A stretch of 45,415 nt of DNA, taken from assembly GCA_035315185.1 (NCBI GenBank), contig DATFYE010000110.1, positions 1 through 45,415 of the forward strand, read 5' to 3'. The translations under genes were made by a program, and so were the position numbers. Origin of the DNA: JADGQN01 sp035315185 (GTDB taxonomy: Bacteria > Desulfobacterota > Syntrophorhabdia > Syntrophorhabdales > WCHB1-27). This document shows positions 18,121-26,502 of the stretch, piece by piece. The notes beneath the pieces are model-generated. The model saw only the letters and a program-made list of their open reading frames with translations, did not search any database and had not been told where the DNA came from. The stretch's first letter is position 1; each line of letters starts with the position of its first letter.

Positions 18121-19734
18121 ATGGGATTAAAGGATTACAAATCCAAAAGGAAGTTCGAGAAAACACCTGAACCCAAACCGGGCCTTCGCCATAAGGGGAA
18201 ACGGCTCATTTTTGTAATTCATAAGCACGCAGCCCGGGCGCTTCATTATGATCTCAGGCTCGAGCTGGGAGGAGTACTTAAGAGCTGGGCTGTCCCGAAA
18301 GGACCCTCGCTCAATCCTTCCTTAAAACGGCTGGCCGTTATGGTTGAAGATCATCCGTTTGATTACAAAGATTTTGAAGGCGTTATCCCGGAGCACAATT
18401 ACGGCGCGGGAAGCGTTATCATCTGGGACAGGGGCGTGTATCATCACCCTTCCGACAGAGATGGAAAAGAGAGTGAGAGACTTCTTCTGGACGGATTAAG
18501 AAAAGGAGATATGAAGTTTGTCCTGGATGGGGAAAAGCTGAAGGGTCAATTCGCTTTAGTGAAAACTCGGAAGGACGAGAAGTCGTGGCTGCTCCTGAAG
18601 AAAAAAGATCCCTATGCGACCGCGGAGGACATTCTCAAAAAGAACCGTTCCGTAGTTTCTAATAAGACTCTGGAGGAAATTTCCGAAGCCAATCCGAAGA
18701 AATCTTCCCGGCAGAAAAAATTGAACCAGATCCGTGTTCGGGAAGCGACGGAAGGCGAAGACATGAAGGATGCGCCGGTCAGACCGATGCCGCACAACAT
18801 AAAACCGATGCTCGCGACCTTGGTCAAAGAACCGTTTGATCATGTGGATTGGATTTTCGAGGTGAAATGGGACGGATACCGAGCCATTGCCGAAGTCCGG
18901 GACGGAAACGTATCGCTTTATTCACGAAACCTAATCTCATTAAGCCAGAAGTTTGCTCCTGTTACGGACGCGCTGCGAAAATTCAGATTTGAGGCTGTTC
19001 TGGATGGCGAGATCGTTGTGGTGGACGATCAGGGGCGCCCTGATTTTCAGATGCTGCAGGATTACCAGAAATCGGGAAGAGGTCATCTGCTCTACTATGT
19101 ATTTGATCTCCTGTACTTCGCGGGACATGATCTGACCAACCTGCCCCTGCTGAGAAGAAAAGAACTCCTGAAAAAAATTCTCCCGTCTGACCCGAAAATA
19201 AAATTCAGCGATCACGTATTGAAAGACGGCGTCCTGTTTTTCAACGTCGTCAGGGAAAAAGGGCTCGAGGGGATCATCGCCAAACATGCTCAAAGTGCAT
19301 ACCGGATGGGCAGGAGGAGTCGACAATGGCTCAAGGTGAAGACGCAACTCACGCAGGAGGCCGTGATCGCAGGATTCACTGAACCGAGGGGGAGCAGAAA
19401 ACATTTCGGCGCGCTTGTCTTAGGCGCGTTCAAAGGGGACGAGTTGATGTTCATCGGTCATGTCGGGGGTGGATTCAGCGCTAAGATGCTAAGAGAAATC
19501 GGCGCAAAATTGAATCCCCTGATCCGGAGGGAGTGCCCTTTTAAAGTAAAGCCGGAGACTAATACACCGGTCACATGGGTAAAACCGGAGCTGGTCTGCG
19601 AAGTCATTTTCCACGGCTGGACCGATGAGGGCATCATGAGACAGCCGGTTTTCTTGCGGCTGCGCGAGGACAAAGCAGCACGCGAAGTGGTGCGCGAAGA
19701 GCCCGGCGAAGAAGGAGGTAAGAGTAACATATGA
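18121..19734 (+). CDS. ligD: LigD 3'-phosphoesterase and ATP-dependent DNA ligase
   Basis: A 537-aa two-domain NHEJ enzyme. The phosphoesterase domain (about 20-165) has VIHKHAARALHYDLRLEL with the metal-binding His, Asp and Arg residues, and HNYGAGSVIIWD. A linker of about 60 charged residues follows. The ligase starts near 222, with adenylated Lys249 in FEVKWDGYRA, then LDGEIVVVD, LEGIIAKH and WLKVK, and an OB-fold to the end (GHVGGGF, PELVCEVIFHGWTDEG). It seals breaks held by Ku; the polymerase function comes from the preceding gene, so LigD is split after the PE-LIG part. The last 4 bp (ATGA) overlap the next gene, whose ribosome binding site AAGGAGG lies inside this one. Confidence 0.95.
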   Translation: MGLKDYKSKRKFEKTPEPKPGLRHKGKRLIFVIHKHAARALHYDLRLELGGVLKSWAVPKGPSLNPSLKRLAVMVEDHPFDYKDFEGVIPEHNYGAGSVIIWDRGVYHHPSDRDGKESERLLLDGLRKGDMKFVLDGEKLKGQFALVKTRKDEKSWLLLKKKDPYATAEDILKKNRSVVSNKTLEEISEANPKKSSRQKKLNQIRVREATEGEDMKDAPVRPMPHNIKPMLATLVKEPFDHVDWIFEVKWDGYRAIAEVRDGNVSLYSRNLISLSQKFAPVTDALRKFRFEAVLDGEIVVVDDQGRPDFQMLQDYQKSGRGHLLYYVFDLLYFAGHDLTNLPLLRRKELLKKILPSDPKIKFSDHVLKDGVLFFNVVREKGLEGIIAKHAQSAYRMGRRSRQWLKVKTQLTQEAVIAGFTEPRGSRKHFGALVLGAFKGDELMFIGHVGGGFSAKMLREIGAKLNPLIRRECPFKVKPETNTPVTWVKPELVCEVIFHGWTDEGIMRQPVFLRLREDKAAREVVREEPGEEGGKSNI

Positions 19735-20465
19735 AAATATACGTCGGTACAAGCGGGTATAGCTACAAGGAATGGAAAGGAGAATTCTATCCTGAAAAGA
19801 TCTCGCCCAAGGAGATGCTTCGCTTCTATGCGGAACGTTTCGGCGCGGTAGAGATCAATAATACCTTTTATCGCATGCCCACGGAGAGCGTCCTCACGTC
19901 CTGGGCGGACCAGGTCCCCGATGATTTTGTTTTTGCGTTCAAAGCGCCCCAAGTCGTAACGCATCTGAAGCGGTTGAAGAATGTGGGCGAGGAGGCCCGT
20001 TATCTCTTCAGGACGCTGTCTGTTCTGGACAAGAAACTGGGGCCGGTCCTTTTTCAGTTTCCCAAGAGTTTTCATGCAAACCCTCCGGCGCTGAAAGATT
20101 TTCTCACGCTGATTCCCCGCACTATGTCCTGCGCATTTGAGTTCCGCAGCCCATCATGGCTCGATGTTGAAATTCTGGACCTCCTCCGTGAAAGGGGGTG
20201 CAGCCTGTGCATCGCCGATTCTGACGAGAATCAGACAAATGAGATCATCAGTACGGCGCCGTGGGGGTACGTACGCCTGCGCCGTTCCGATTACACGGAT
20301 GCCGAGCTCTCACAATGGATGGAAAAAACAGTTTCGCAAAAATGGGAGAGGGCTTTCGTTTTCTTTAAACACGACGAGGAAGCCAAAAAAGGGCCCGAAA
20401 TGGCGATCCGTTTCCATAAGCTTACCGATTTCTCAAGAGAAGCAAAATCACGACGAAGGGGATAA
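19731..20465 (+). CDS. DUF72 domain protein (YecE-like)
   Basis: A 244-aa TIM-barrel-like DUF72 protein. The landmarks are YVGTSGYSYKEWKGEFYPE, FGAVEINNTFYRMP, FAFKAPQVVTH, LGPVLFQFP, and a final YVRLRR with FVFFKHDEE. DUF72 proteins are widespread and of unknown biochemical role, although they occur often near DNA-repair genes. Here it is overlapped with the ligase by ATGA and must be co-translated, making it the fifth member of the NHEJ operon. That placement suggests, but does not prove, a repair-related function. Confidence 0.9.
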   Translation: MKIYVGTSGYSYKEWKGEFYPEKISPKEMLRFYAERFGAVEINNTFYRMPTESVLTSWADQVPDDFVFAFKAPQVVTHLKRLKNVGEEARYLFRTLSVLDKKLGPVLFQFPKSFHANPPALKDFLTLIPRTMSCAFEFRSPSWLDVEILDLLRERGCSLCIADSDENQTNEIISTAPWGYVRLRRSDYTDAELSQWMEKTVSQKWERAFVFFKHDEEAKKGPEMAIRFHKLTDFSREAKSRRRG

Positions 20466-20580
20466 TTTTTCCTACTAAAATCCTGCGTCCACTTTTTCTC
20501 AATCTCATACAAGCTTTTGAACGCCAATGTAAATTCTGTTGATTATTCCTGCATGCTCCGTGCATGTACGCCGCTAAAGG

Positions 20581-21744
20581 TCATTTCAACTCCTTCAAAC
20601 AGAACAGGAGCGAGCTGCCGAGAATAACCAACGCGCCCAGGGCTACATACCCGAACCGGAAGCTGATAAGATCGCCTGAAAGGCCGAGCAGATAGGTAAT
20701 AAAGCCACTGCCGGCGCTTATACTGATCGTCATAATGATACCGGTCGCCATCCCCCGCTCCTCCCTGCCAAACGTCCTGGCAATGGCCGTCAGCCCCAGA
20801 GGGTAAAAGCCCATTATGAAGATTACTTGAAGGGAAAGGACAATCCCGATGAATCTGGCGGAGGCCAGTCCGACCAGCACCGTCAGAACACCTGTAAGCG
20901 ACAGCATTGTAAAAATCATTTTTTTCAAGCTGACCCTATCGACGAGAAAACCGCACAGAATGACCACGCCAACCCCTCCCAATCTGGAGAAGCCAAACAG
21001 ACTATTTGCGTACCCGATGCTGAGCGACAGCTCCTTGGTCAGATAGAGCGGGACCGTGAAGTAGACGCCCCACATCACTCCCGTGCCAAACACCCAGATT
21101 GCCGCCATTATCCATAGCGCTCGCCTCTTCATAAGATCGGCATGGAGGCTCTTTTTGGTATTGGTGATCTTCAGCTCGTCCACCGTGAGCCAGAAGACTA
21201 TGGCAGCTGAAAAGAAGATTATGGCAAATGCTACAAATATCCCCCTCCATCCAAAAAAATAGATAAAAAAAAGGGCAATGAATGGCGTGCAGAAGATGCT
21301 CACGGAGGCTGCTGAATCATGGATGACAATGGACTTACCCCAGTTTTTTTCGGCGAAGTACTCGGTGATAAGGGGTATGACCGAGGGTATGTACGCACCG
21401 GCTGAAAAGCCAATGACCAGCGAGAGAAGATAGATCATTGAGAAGGTCTTTACCAAGGGGATCAAGAAGAAGGTGCCGGATGTAACGGCAAGCGACAGAG
21501 CTATGCATTTCTTGTAGCCAAATCTGCCTCCGTAAAGGCCTGTGAAGAAGAGCGAGATTGCGTAACCGATAGACTGGAACATGAAGATACTGCTCGCCTG
21601 GGCGTGAGAAATGACGAACTCATCTTCAAGCAACGGTAGGATGGGCGAGAATACAGATCGGGCGTAAATGTTGTTGAACCAGAGAAACCACAGCAGGGAA
21701 AGGAATAAAAGTCCTCTGCCTTTTAGCTCTAAATGGTGCTCCAT
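20581..21744 (-). CDS. Major facilitator superfamily transporter
   Basis: A 387-aa protein with about 12 membrane helices. The loop-2/3 motif GGRFGYKKCIAL and the corresponding second-half GFLVDRVSLKKMI are the MFS signatures. The family members closest in feel are organic-anion or oxalate/formate-type antiporters, but substrate cannot be set from sequence. It ends 115 bp from the convergent DUF72 gene. The start has only a moderate site (TTGAGGC). No regulator or enzyme shares its operon. Confidence 0.88.
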   Translation of the reverse strand: MEHHLELKGRGLLFLSLLWFLWFNNIYARSVFSPILPLLEDEFVISHAQASSIFMFQSIGYAISLFFTGLYGGRFGYKKCIALSLAVTSGTFFLIPLVKTFSMIYLLSLVIGFSAGAYIPSVIPLITEYFAEKNWGKSIVIHDSAASVSIFCTPFIALFFIYFFGWRGIFVAFAIIFFSAAIVFWLTVDELKITNTKKSLHADLMKRRALWIMAAIWVFGTGVMWGVYFTVPLYLTKELSLSIGYANSLFGFSRLGGVGVVILCGFLVDRVSLKKMIFTMLSLTGVLTVLVGLASARFIGIVLSLQVIFIMGFYPLGLTAIARTFGREERGMATGIIMTISISAGSGFITYLLGLSGDLISFRFGYVALGALVILGSSLLFCLKELK

Positions 21745-21847
21745 GCCTCAAGGTAACCCAAAAACCAGATGCAAATAAAGACAAAAACTTTCACTGCTCT
21801 TGACACTCAACTGGTTTTAGATATCTTCTTCCTTGCTGAGAGCCTAA

Positions 21848-22435
21848 TCAGTGCGCTTCCAGCGATTCCACTAAAACCAGCTCGCAAGCTCCGGGGCCGG
21901 TATCCGTGCGGGAGAGCGAGCTTCTCCATCGAAAGCCATCCGGCGCTTGAGCCTCCACCAGGTAGCCTTTCAGGTGGATGATATGGCCGGGTCGTAAGTC
22001 TTTGAGGAGTTTCTCGACCTTCGGATTTCCCGGAATCATGTGCATATTGGCGGTATGGGATTCCACCACTCCGCGAGGAACAGGTAGCGTTTTCGCGCTC
22101 CAGAAATAGAAGCGGTCACTCTGGCTGAACTTGAAGTAGTCGAGATTATTCTGATCGGACATTGAACCCCATGCGAGCACAAGATCCACCGGTGCCAGAT
22201 CTGCCGCACGGCCGAAGTAATATCGCTTCTTCAGGATAACCCGTGCCTTTAGTTCAAATGATGCAAGAGGCTTTAAGTAAAAATCCTGTTTCCGAATTTC
22301 AGGCGGGTCGACCATGGCGCCCTGCTCTGGCTCCTCAGCAACCAGCACGCCGGGAGGCCGGCTAATTGATCGATCCGACCACGCATGGTAGCCTGCTACA
22401 AGAAAAAGAATGATGAGAATCCAAAAGTACTTCAT
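21848..22435 (-). CDS. Conserved exported or anchored protein of unknown function
   Basis: A 195-aa protein. I choose the ATG at 22435 because the hydrophobic N-terminus (KYFWILIILFLVAGYHAW) starts there; a longer frame to 22507 has no site. The conserved C-terminal half (VESHTANMHMIPGNPKVEKL, then GHIIHLKGYLVEAQ, then WRSSLSRTDTGPGACELVLV) belongs to a family of uncharacterised proteins in many Proteobacteria. It looks like a periplasmic beta-rich domain tethered by one helix. It is divergent from the class II aldolase gene; their upstream regions overlap. Function unknown. Confidence 0.7.
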   Translation of the reverse strand: MKYFWILIILFLVAGYHAWSDRSISRPPGVLVAEEPEQGAMVDPPEIRKQDFYLKPLASFELKARVILKKRYYFGRAADLAPVDLVLAWGSMSDQNNLDYFKFSQSDRFYFWSAKTLPVPRGVVESHTANMHMIPGNPKVEKLLKDLRPGHIIHLKGYLVEAQAPDGFRWRSSLSRTDTGPGACELVLVESLEAH

Positions 22436-22603
22436 CCTTTTTTCTTCGGCCTTTTCTGGCAAATCATAACAGGAAAGTATTTTGGAAGAAAAAAAATGAG
22501 GAAGCAAATTTCTCTTGAAAGATTTACCTCATATTGGCAGACTTGTAGTTTCAGGGCGGGAGAAGTGTGCCGGCTCGACAAAATATTTAAAAGGAGGTTG
22601 GTG

Positions 22604-23458
22604 ATGACGGGACAGAAATGGATCTCGGCGCGTGGGTCTCTGAGGTTGAGTGCGGTTGCGTTCTCAATGGTTGTGCTTGTCGTCGCGTTCCTTGCGGCGG
22701 GTCCCTCTTTCGGTCAGGGCACGTTTAATCCGAGCCCTAAAACCGCTGCAGAGGCGATCGATCAGCTGGTATGGGCGAACAGGATCCTCGCTAATGAAGG
22801 TATCTTCGATTTTCTTGGCCATATAAGTGTGCGCAACCCTGAGAACAGCAAGACATTTTTCATCGCTAGCCACATCGCGCCTGAGACCGTGACAAGGAAC
22901 GATATACTGGAGGTCGACTTCGAAGGAAACGTCGTCACCAAGAGCCAGTTCAGGCCCTATTCCGAGCGTATCATTCATGCAGGGATATTGAAAGCAAGGC
23001 CGGACGTCAACTCCGTGATCCATGCGCACCCGATCCCTGTAGTGACTCTTTCGGTCTCAGAAGTGCCGTTTCGCATGGTTTCACATCCGGCATCCATCTT
23101 CTATGAGGGTGTTCCCACTTATGACGCGTATGATTTCACATCACCGGGTAATACCGGCATGCTCGTAACCACCAAGGAAGAGGGAGATCGGGTGGCAAAA
23201 ACACTCGGTAAATCAATGGCCATGATAATGCGCGGTCACGGATGCAATGTCGTGGGGAAGAGTGTCCCCGACGCAGTGCGTGCTGCCATTTCCTTTCGGG
23301 ACAATGTGGTAATTCTTCTCGGCGCGCAGCAGTTCGGGAAAGTGAAGACCGTGTCCTTCGAAGAAGCTAAGGAGGCGGCCAAGGCGCTTAGTAACCCTGA
23401 GCGCGGCTGGAACGCCTGGGTCGCCAGGGTCAAGAGAGCCATGCCCGATATGCGGTAG
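22604..23458 (+). CDS. Class II aldolase/adducin family protein with signal peptide
   Basis: A 284-aa protein starting at the ATG at 22604 behind AAGGAGGTTGGTG; longer frames upstream lack a site. Residues 1-38 look like a Sec signal peptide: charged start, hydrophobic AVAFSMVVLVVAFLAAG, then SFGQ. The rest is a class II aldolase fold: GHISVRNPENSKTFFI, ERIIHAGILKARPDVNSVIH, the zinc-binding HAHP, and RGHGCNVVGKSV. Known members (fuculose-phosphate aldolase, ribulose-phosphate epimerase, decarboxylases) are cytoplasmic, so export is odd. The substrate is unknown, and a non-phosphorylated sugar acid or aromatic hydroxy acid would fit the periplasm. Confidence 0.85.
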   Translation: MTGQKWISARGSLRLSAVAFSMVVLVVAFLAAGPSFGQGTFNPSPKTAAEAIDQLVWANRILANEGIFDFLGHISVRNPENSKTFFIASHIAPETVTRNDILEVDFEGNVVTKSQFRPYSERIIHAGILKARPDVNSVIHAHPIPVVTLSVSEVPFRMVSHPASIFYEGVPTYDAYDFTSPGNTGMLVTTKEEGDRVAKTLGKSMAMIMRGHGCNVVGKSVPDAVRAAISFRDNVVILLGAQQFGKVKTVSFEEAKEAAKALSNPERGWNAWVARVKRAMPDMR

Positions 23459-23552
23459 AAAGGTTAAAAGGGGTTGCGCCATCGCGCAATCGGGCGCTGG
23501 AAAGGACTTGCCCGTGTCCAGACACGGGTCTATGACTGAAGGCAACTTGGTG

Positions 23553-24161
23553 TCAGTATTCGCCTGCGCCCATCGGCATATCGCCGGACAGGAAACTTAG
23601 TTCCGGGCCGATATCCATCCCTGAAGACCACAGCGGGAGCTGGTCGAGCCTTTCAATCTGTTCAGGAGTGAGGATCTTTCTTCCTTCAATAATCGTTTCC
23701 GCAACCTTGTCCATGAGCCTCTGCCGAAGTGGGCTTAGCTCTTTTTCCTTCTCCAGGAGCTTGGCTTCGCCAACCTTCGGGTCCGCAAAAAGCTTTCTCA
23801 TCTCCAGTTGCTTCTGATAAAAGTCGTATCTCAGGTCGCGGGTCTCGCGATAGAACCGGTTCCGTAAATCCCTGCACTTATCCATTTGTCCGCGTGTGAG
23901 ACCCAAGTATGCTGCGAGAACGCCGCCTTCAGCCGTGGCATAGGGGATGCCCATCGCAGGGGCCATACTACTCTGCGGCGGCGCCATGGGGGCGCCGGGC
24001 GTCCGTGATGACGGGCCGGAGGGCGCGGGCGAGCCGCTCATGATGCCTGCGGCCGAGGGGTTCCCTGGGGGTCCCTGCGTAAACTGGCTCCAGGCCTCCG
24101 ACGGGGCTAAGCATGATAGCATCACCAATACGATCAATCCCAGTAGTATGTTGTTCTTCAT
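23553..24161 (-). CDS. Spy/CpxP-like periplasmic protein
   Basis: A 202-aa exported protein. The ATG at 24161 is six bases from AGGAGG; the ATG at 24167 touches it and is rejected. A signal peptide spans about 1-24 (LLGLIVLVMLSCLAPSEA). It is followed by a Pro/Ser/Gly-rich disordered stretch (30-75) and a helical region with AYLGLTRGQMDKCRDLRNRF and the LTxxQ-like motif ILTPEQIERLDQLP, typical of the Spy/CpxP/zinc-resistance family. Such proteins act as periplasmic chaperones or metal sensors. The transposon-like element at 24185-24458 sits 11-12 bp ahead of the ribosome binding site, so the native promoter may have been displaced. Confidence 0.75.
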   Translation of the reverse strand: MKNNILLGLIVLVMLSCLAPSEAWSQFTQGPPGNPSAAGIMSGSPAPSGPSSRTPGAPMAPPQSSMAPAMGIPYATAEGGVLAAYLGLTRGQMDKCRDLRNRFYRETRDLRYDFYQKQLEMRKLFADPKVGEAKLLEKEKELSPLRQRLMDKVAETIIEGRKILTPEQIERLDQLPLWSSGMDIGPELSFLSGDMPMGAGEY

Positions 24162-24176
24162 CTTCATCCTCCTAGA

Positions 24177-24184
24177 GTGATTTT
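24177..24184 (+). repeat. Target-site duplication, left copy
   Basis: GTGATTTT, repeated exactly at 24459-24466 on the other side of the element. Confidence 0.75.
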
Positions 24185-24458
24185 GGTATTGTCAAAATCC
24201 GCGCTGGCTTCAACCAGTTCCTTCGCTTGCTGGTGCTCCGTCTCTCACCCGTTCTAAGTTCTCCTTCCGCTTGCCTGTGGAACTCGCGCACGCCTGCTGT
24301 CGACAGCAGGCTTACCTCTCAGACAGTCCTCGGCATGCGCCCCACACTGCGCACCTTTCCCTCCGAGCATAAGACGGGTCCCGAGAGACTTTCGCAATGC
24401 TTCGTTCAGGAAAGGTTGAGCCGCGCTCCACATTTCTCATAAAACTTTTGACAATACC
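24185..24458. mobile_element. 274-bp MITE-like non-autonomous transposable element
   Basis: It is bounded by perfect 13-bp terminal inverted repeats, GGTATTGTCAAAA (24185-24197) and its complement (24446-24458), and flanked by an exact 8-bp direct duplication GTGATTTT. It carries no transposase. A perfect 20-bp palindrome centred on GTCGAC lies at 24292-24311, near the middle. Both inverted repeats contain TTGACA reading outward, which could supply -35 boxes to neighbours. An 8-bp duplication is seen with several families (IS66, IS256, IS1595, ISAs1); I cannot choose among them without a database. Confidence 0.75.
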
Positions 24459-24514
24459 GTGATTTTCGTTTACCGGCTGCTCTGGTTATATCTGCGACAA
24501 AATTCTATCCTCCC

Positions 24515-24916
24515 CTATGATTTTGCGGCGTATTGGCTCACCCTTTTTGCGAGGCGCTCGCTTTGTTCGACCTCTTTTTCAGATGGAAGGTCAAAGAGAC
24601 GCTGCATTTCGGTGAGGGCCGTCTCGAGCGCCCCCGCACTGCCCCTGATCCGTTTATAGTCGATCAGAAGCCCAAGGTACGTTTCCTCGAGAGCGTTCAG
24701 GGACACGCGCGATCTCTTTTCGGATAGATCGTTAAGGACGCTCAATACTATTTCGTAGCCCCCGGCTTCTCCCTCGTGGAACGGCACTTCTAGAGGAAGC
24801 TCCTCTTTCGCCACATGCTTCTTGGCCTCCTTCTTGCTCTCTGTAACCATCTTCTTTACCCTGCTTCGAAACGCCTTCAGGTCCTGATCCAGATGTTGGA
24901 TATCACGGTCCAGCAT
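24515..24916 (-). CDS. Helical hypothetical protein
   Basis: A 133-aa protein that is mostly charged alpha-helix: DIQHLDQDLKAFRSRVKKMV at the start and LALEETYLGLLIDYK-like helices in the middle. There is no signal peptide, membrane span or known motif. GGGAGGATGAAAC precedes the ATG. It is co-oriented with the Spy-like gene downstream on the minus strand, but the mobile element lies between them. I do not recognise it. Confidence 0.5.
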   Translation of the reverse strand: MLDRDIQHLDQDLKAFRSRVKKMVTESKKEAKKHVAKEELPLEVPFHEGEAGGYEIVLSVLNDLSEKRSRVSLNALEETYLGLLIDYKRIRGSAGALETALTEMQRLFDLPSEKEVEQSERLAKRVSQYAAKS

Positions 24917-25056
24917 GTTTCATCCTCCCTCGCCCGGCAGGCGTGCACATTGTTTCCATTTTTTCACTGCTTACGGCTGACTGCTCACCTGCGCTGTACG
25001 TAATGTAATACCTGTGGTGAGAGAAGTCAGCAGGAGAGGGTAAAGAGCCTGTCTTC

Positions 25057-26064
25057 TCAGTACGGGCTTGTGGCCGGTTCCTTTACGAGTCCGGTCTCTT
25101 TCAGGTTTTTTTCGAGTTTCGACCAGACGCGCTTCAAGTATTCATCGTAATCCTTCCCGACTATCAGGATCGGGACTAGGTCAAGCTTTTCAACAGCCAC
25201 TTTTACTTCTTTGCTCTCCGCTGCCTTCGTGAAAGCCGCTTCAAGCTTGTTGGCGATGTCCTGCGGTAAACCTGCAGGTCCCACGATGCAAAAGACTGTC
25301 TCGTTCGCAAAATCATAGCCGAGATCCTTGAGCGTTGGCACGTCCGCGAAGTTAGGGTTCCTTTTTTCTTCAGTGACAGCAAGAAGCCTCATTGTGCCCG
25401 ACTTTACAAAAGGGACCCACTCGGGCCCGACCGATGCCGCGTCCACGTGGCCTCCGAGAAGTGCTGTGAGCGCGTCTGCATTGCCTTTGTATGGTACGTG
25501 TATCCATTTGATCCCGTCCTGATGCTCGACGAATGCCATAGCATGGTGCATCGCCGTGCCAATGCCTCCGGTGCCGTATTTAATCTTGTTGGGGTTCTTC
25601 TTTGCATACTCAATCAGCTCCTTGAATGTTTTCCAGGGCGCGTCATTCTTGACCACGATGCCGTTGTAAGGCTTGGCGTAAGCGATGAGAGGGGTGAAGC
25701 TCTTCAGTGGCTTAAACGTCACCTTCTGCATCTGGGGGGCTCTGACGATACCGGTGCTCACTCCGCCGCACAGCGTGTAACCGTCAGGTTTCGCATTGGC
25801 CACAAGGGCATACGCAACGGTCCCGCCTCCACCGGCCCTGTTCTCGATGATTATCGGTTTGCCTAGCGTCTTTTCGGCTGCCGCCGAGATGGACCGGGTA
25901 CAGATGTCCACAGAGCCGCCCGGCGCCATGGATATGTAAATCGTTATCGGACGCTCCGGAAACTCAGCGCTTGCCTCAGCAGGAAAAAAAGAAATCACGA
26001 GCGCAACAATAGATACTAAGCATAAGCTCGCTGTCACGAGCCTGGAACCACGATGCTTTTTCAT
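25057..26064 (-). CDS. TctC/Bug-family solute-binding protein (second copy)
   Basis: A 335-aa periplasmic binding protein. The signal peptide spans about 1-33 (ending FFPAEASA). The ligand-site landmarks FPERPITIYISMAPGGSVDI, GKPIIIENRAGGGGTVA, KPDGYTL, and GTGGIGTAMHHAM followed by VPYKGNADALTALLGGHVD are all as in the Bug family. It is only distantly similar to the copy at 1709-2731, so it likely binds a different organic acid. No TctA/TctB adjoin it. AAGGGGGAATT precedes the ATG. It is divergent from the molybdo-hydroxylase operon, which raises the possibility that it imports that enzyme's aromatic or organic-acid substrate (inference). Confidence 0.93.
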   Translation of the reverse strand: MKKHRGSRLVTASLCLVSIVALVISFFPAEASAEFPERPITIYISMAPGGSVDICTRSISAAAEKTLGKPIIIENRAGGGGTVAYALVANAKPDGYTLCGGVSTGIVRAPQMQKVTFKPLKSFTPLIAYAKPYNGIVVKNDAPWKTFKELIEYAKKNPNKIKYGTGGIGTAMHHAMAFVEHQDGIKWIHVPYKGNADALTALLGGHVDAASVGPEWVPFVKSGTMRLLAVTEEKRNPNFADVPTLKDLGYDFANETVFCIVGPAGLPQDIANKLEAAFTKAAESKEVKVAVEKLDLVPILIVGKDYDEYLKRVWSKLEKNLKETGLVKEPATSPY

Positions 26065-26222
26065 AATTCCCCCTTTATCTTTATCTTAACCTTAACCTAG
26101 CTTTTGGTTTAGCCTGATTTTAGAAGAGCACACACAGCTTGTCAACAAAAAAGCCTTTCACAATTACTGGGACACCCGCAAGCGGGTACCCGGTCGCCCC
26201 CCTCCACGCTGCACACTTTTTC

Positions 26223-26252
26223 TTGACAAAGAAATACCGGTAATACTAACAT
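26223..26252 (+). promoter_or_regulatory. Candidate promoter of the first iorAB-like operon
   Basis: TTGACA at 26223-26228 and a weak TAACAT at 26247-26252, with an 18-bp spacer, the same geometry as the promoter of the second operon. It would give a leader of about 240 nt. A run of ten G at 26271-26280 lies just past the likely start point. Confidence 0.4.
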
Positions 26253-26405
26253 TGAGCCAGATTGTTTGTTGGGGGGGGGGTTGAGGAAGGGCAGTAAGTG
26301 TGCGGCCCGCCCCATCGAGAGCCAAATTTTACCGAAAGGAGATGCTAACGTTAGTGCGTAGACGCAGATGAGTCAGCGATAAGAATGTTGGACCGGGTCG
26401 GTCTG

Positions 26406-26448
26406 AAACCTCCAGGGTGAGTCAGATTTCCACCTTCGAGGTTTTTTT
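26406..26448 (+). terminator. Intrinsic terminator-like hairpin in the leader of the first iorAB-like operon
   Basis: AAACCTC (26406-26412) pairs with GAGGTTT (26438-26444), and AGGGTG (26414-26419) pairs with CACCTT (26431-26436) inside it. A run of seven T (26442-26448) follows. It lies between the candidate promoter and the first ATG, so it could act as an attenuator. The other reading is that it ends some upstream transcript. Confidence 0.6.
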
Positions 26449-26502
26449 GTTCTGACCCCTGGGCTGGTAAGTTGACACTAACCATTAGAAAGGGAGGTAC
26501 TC

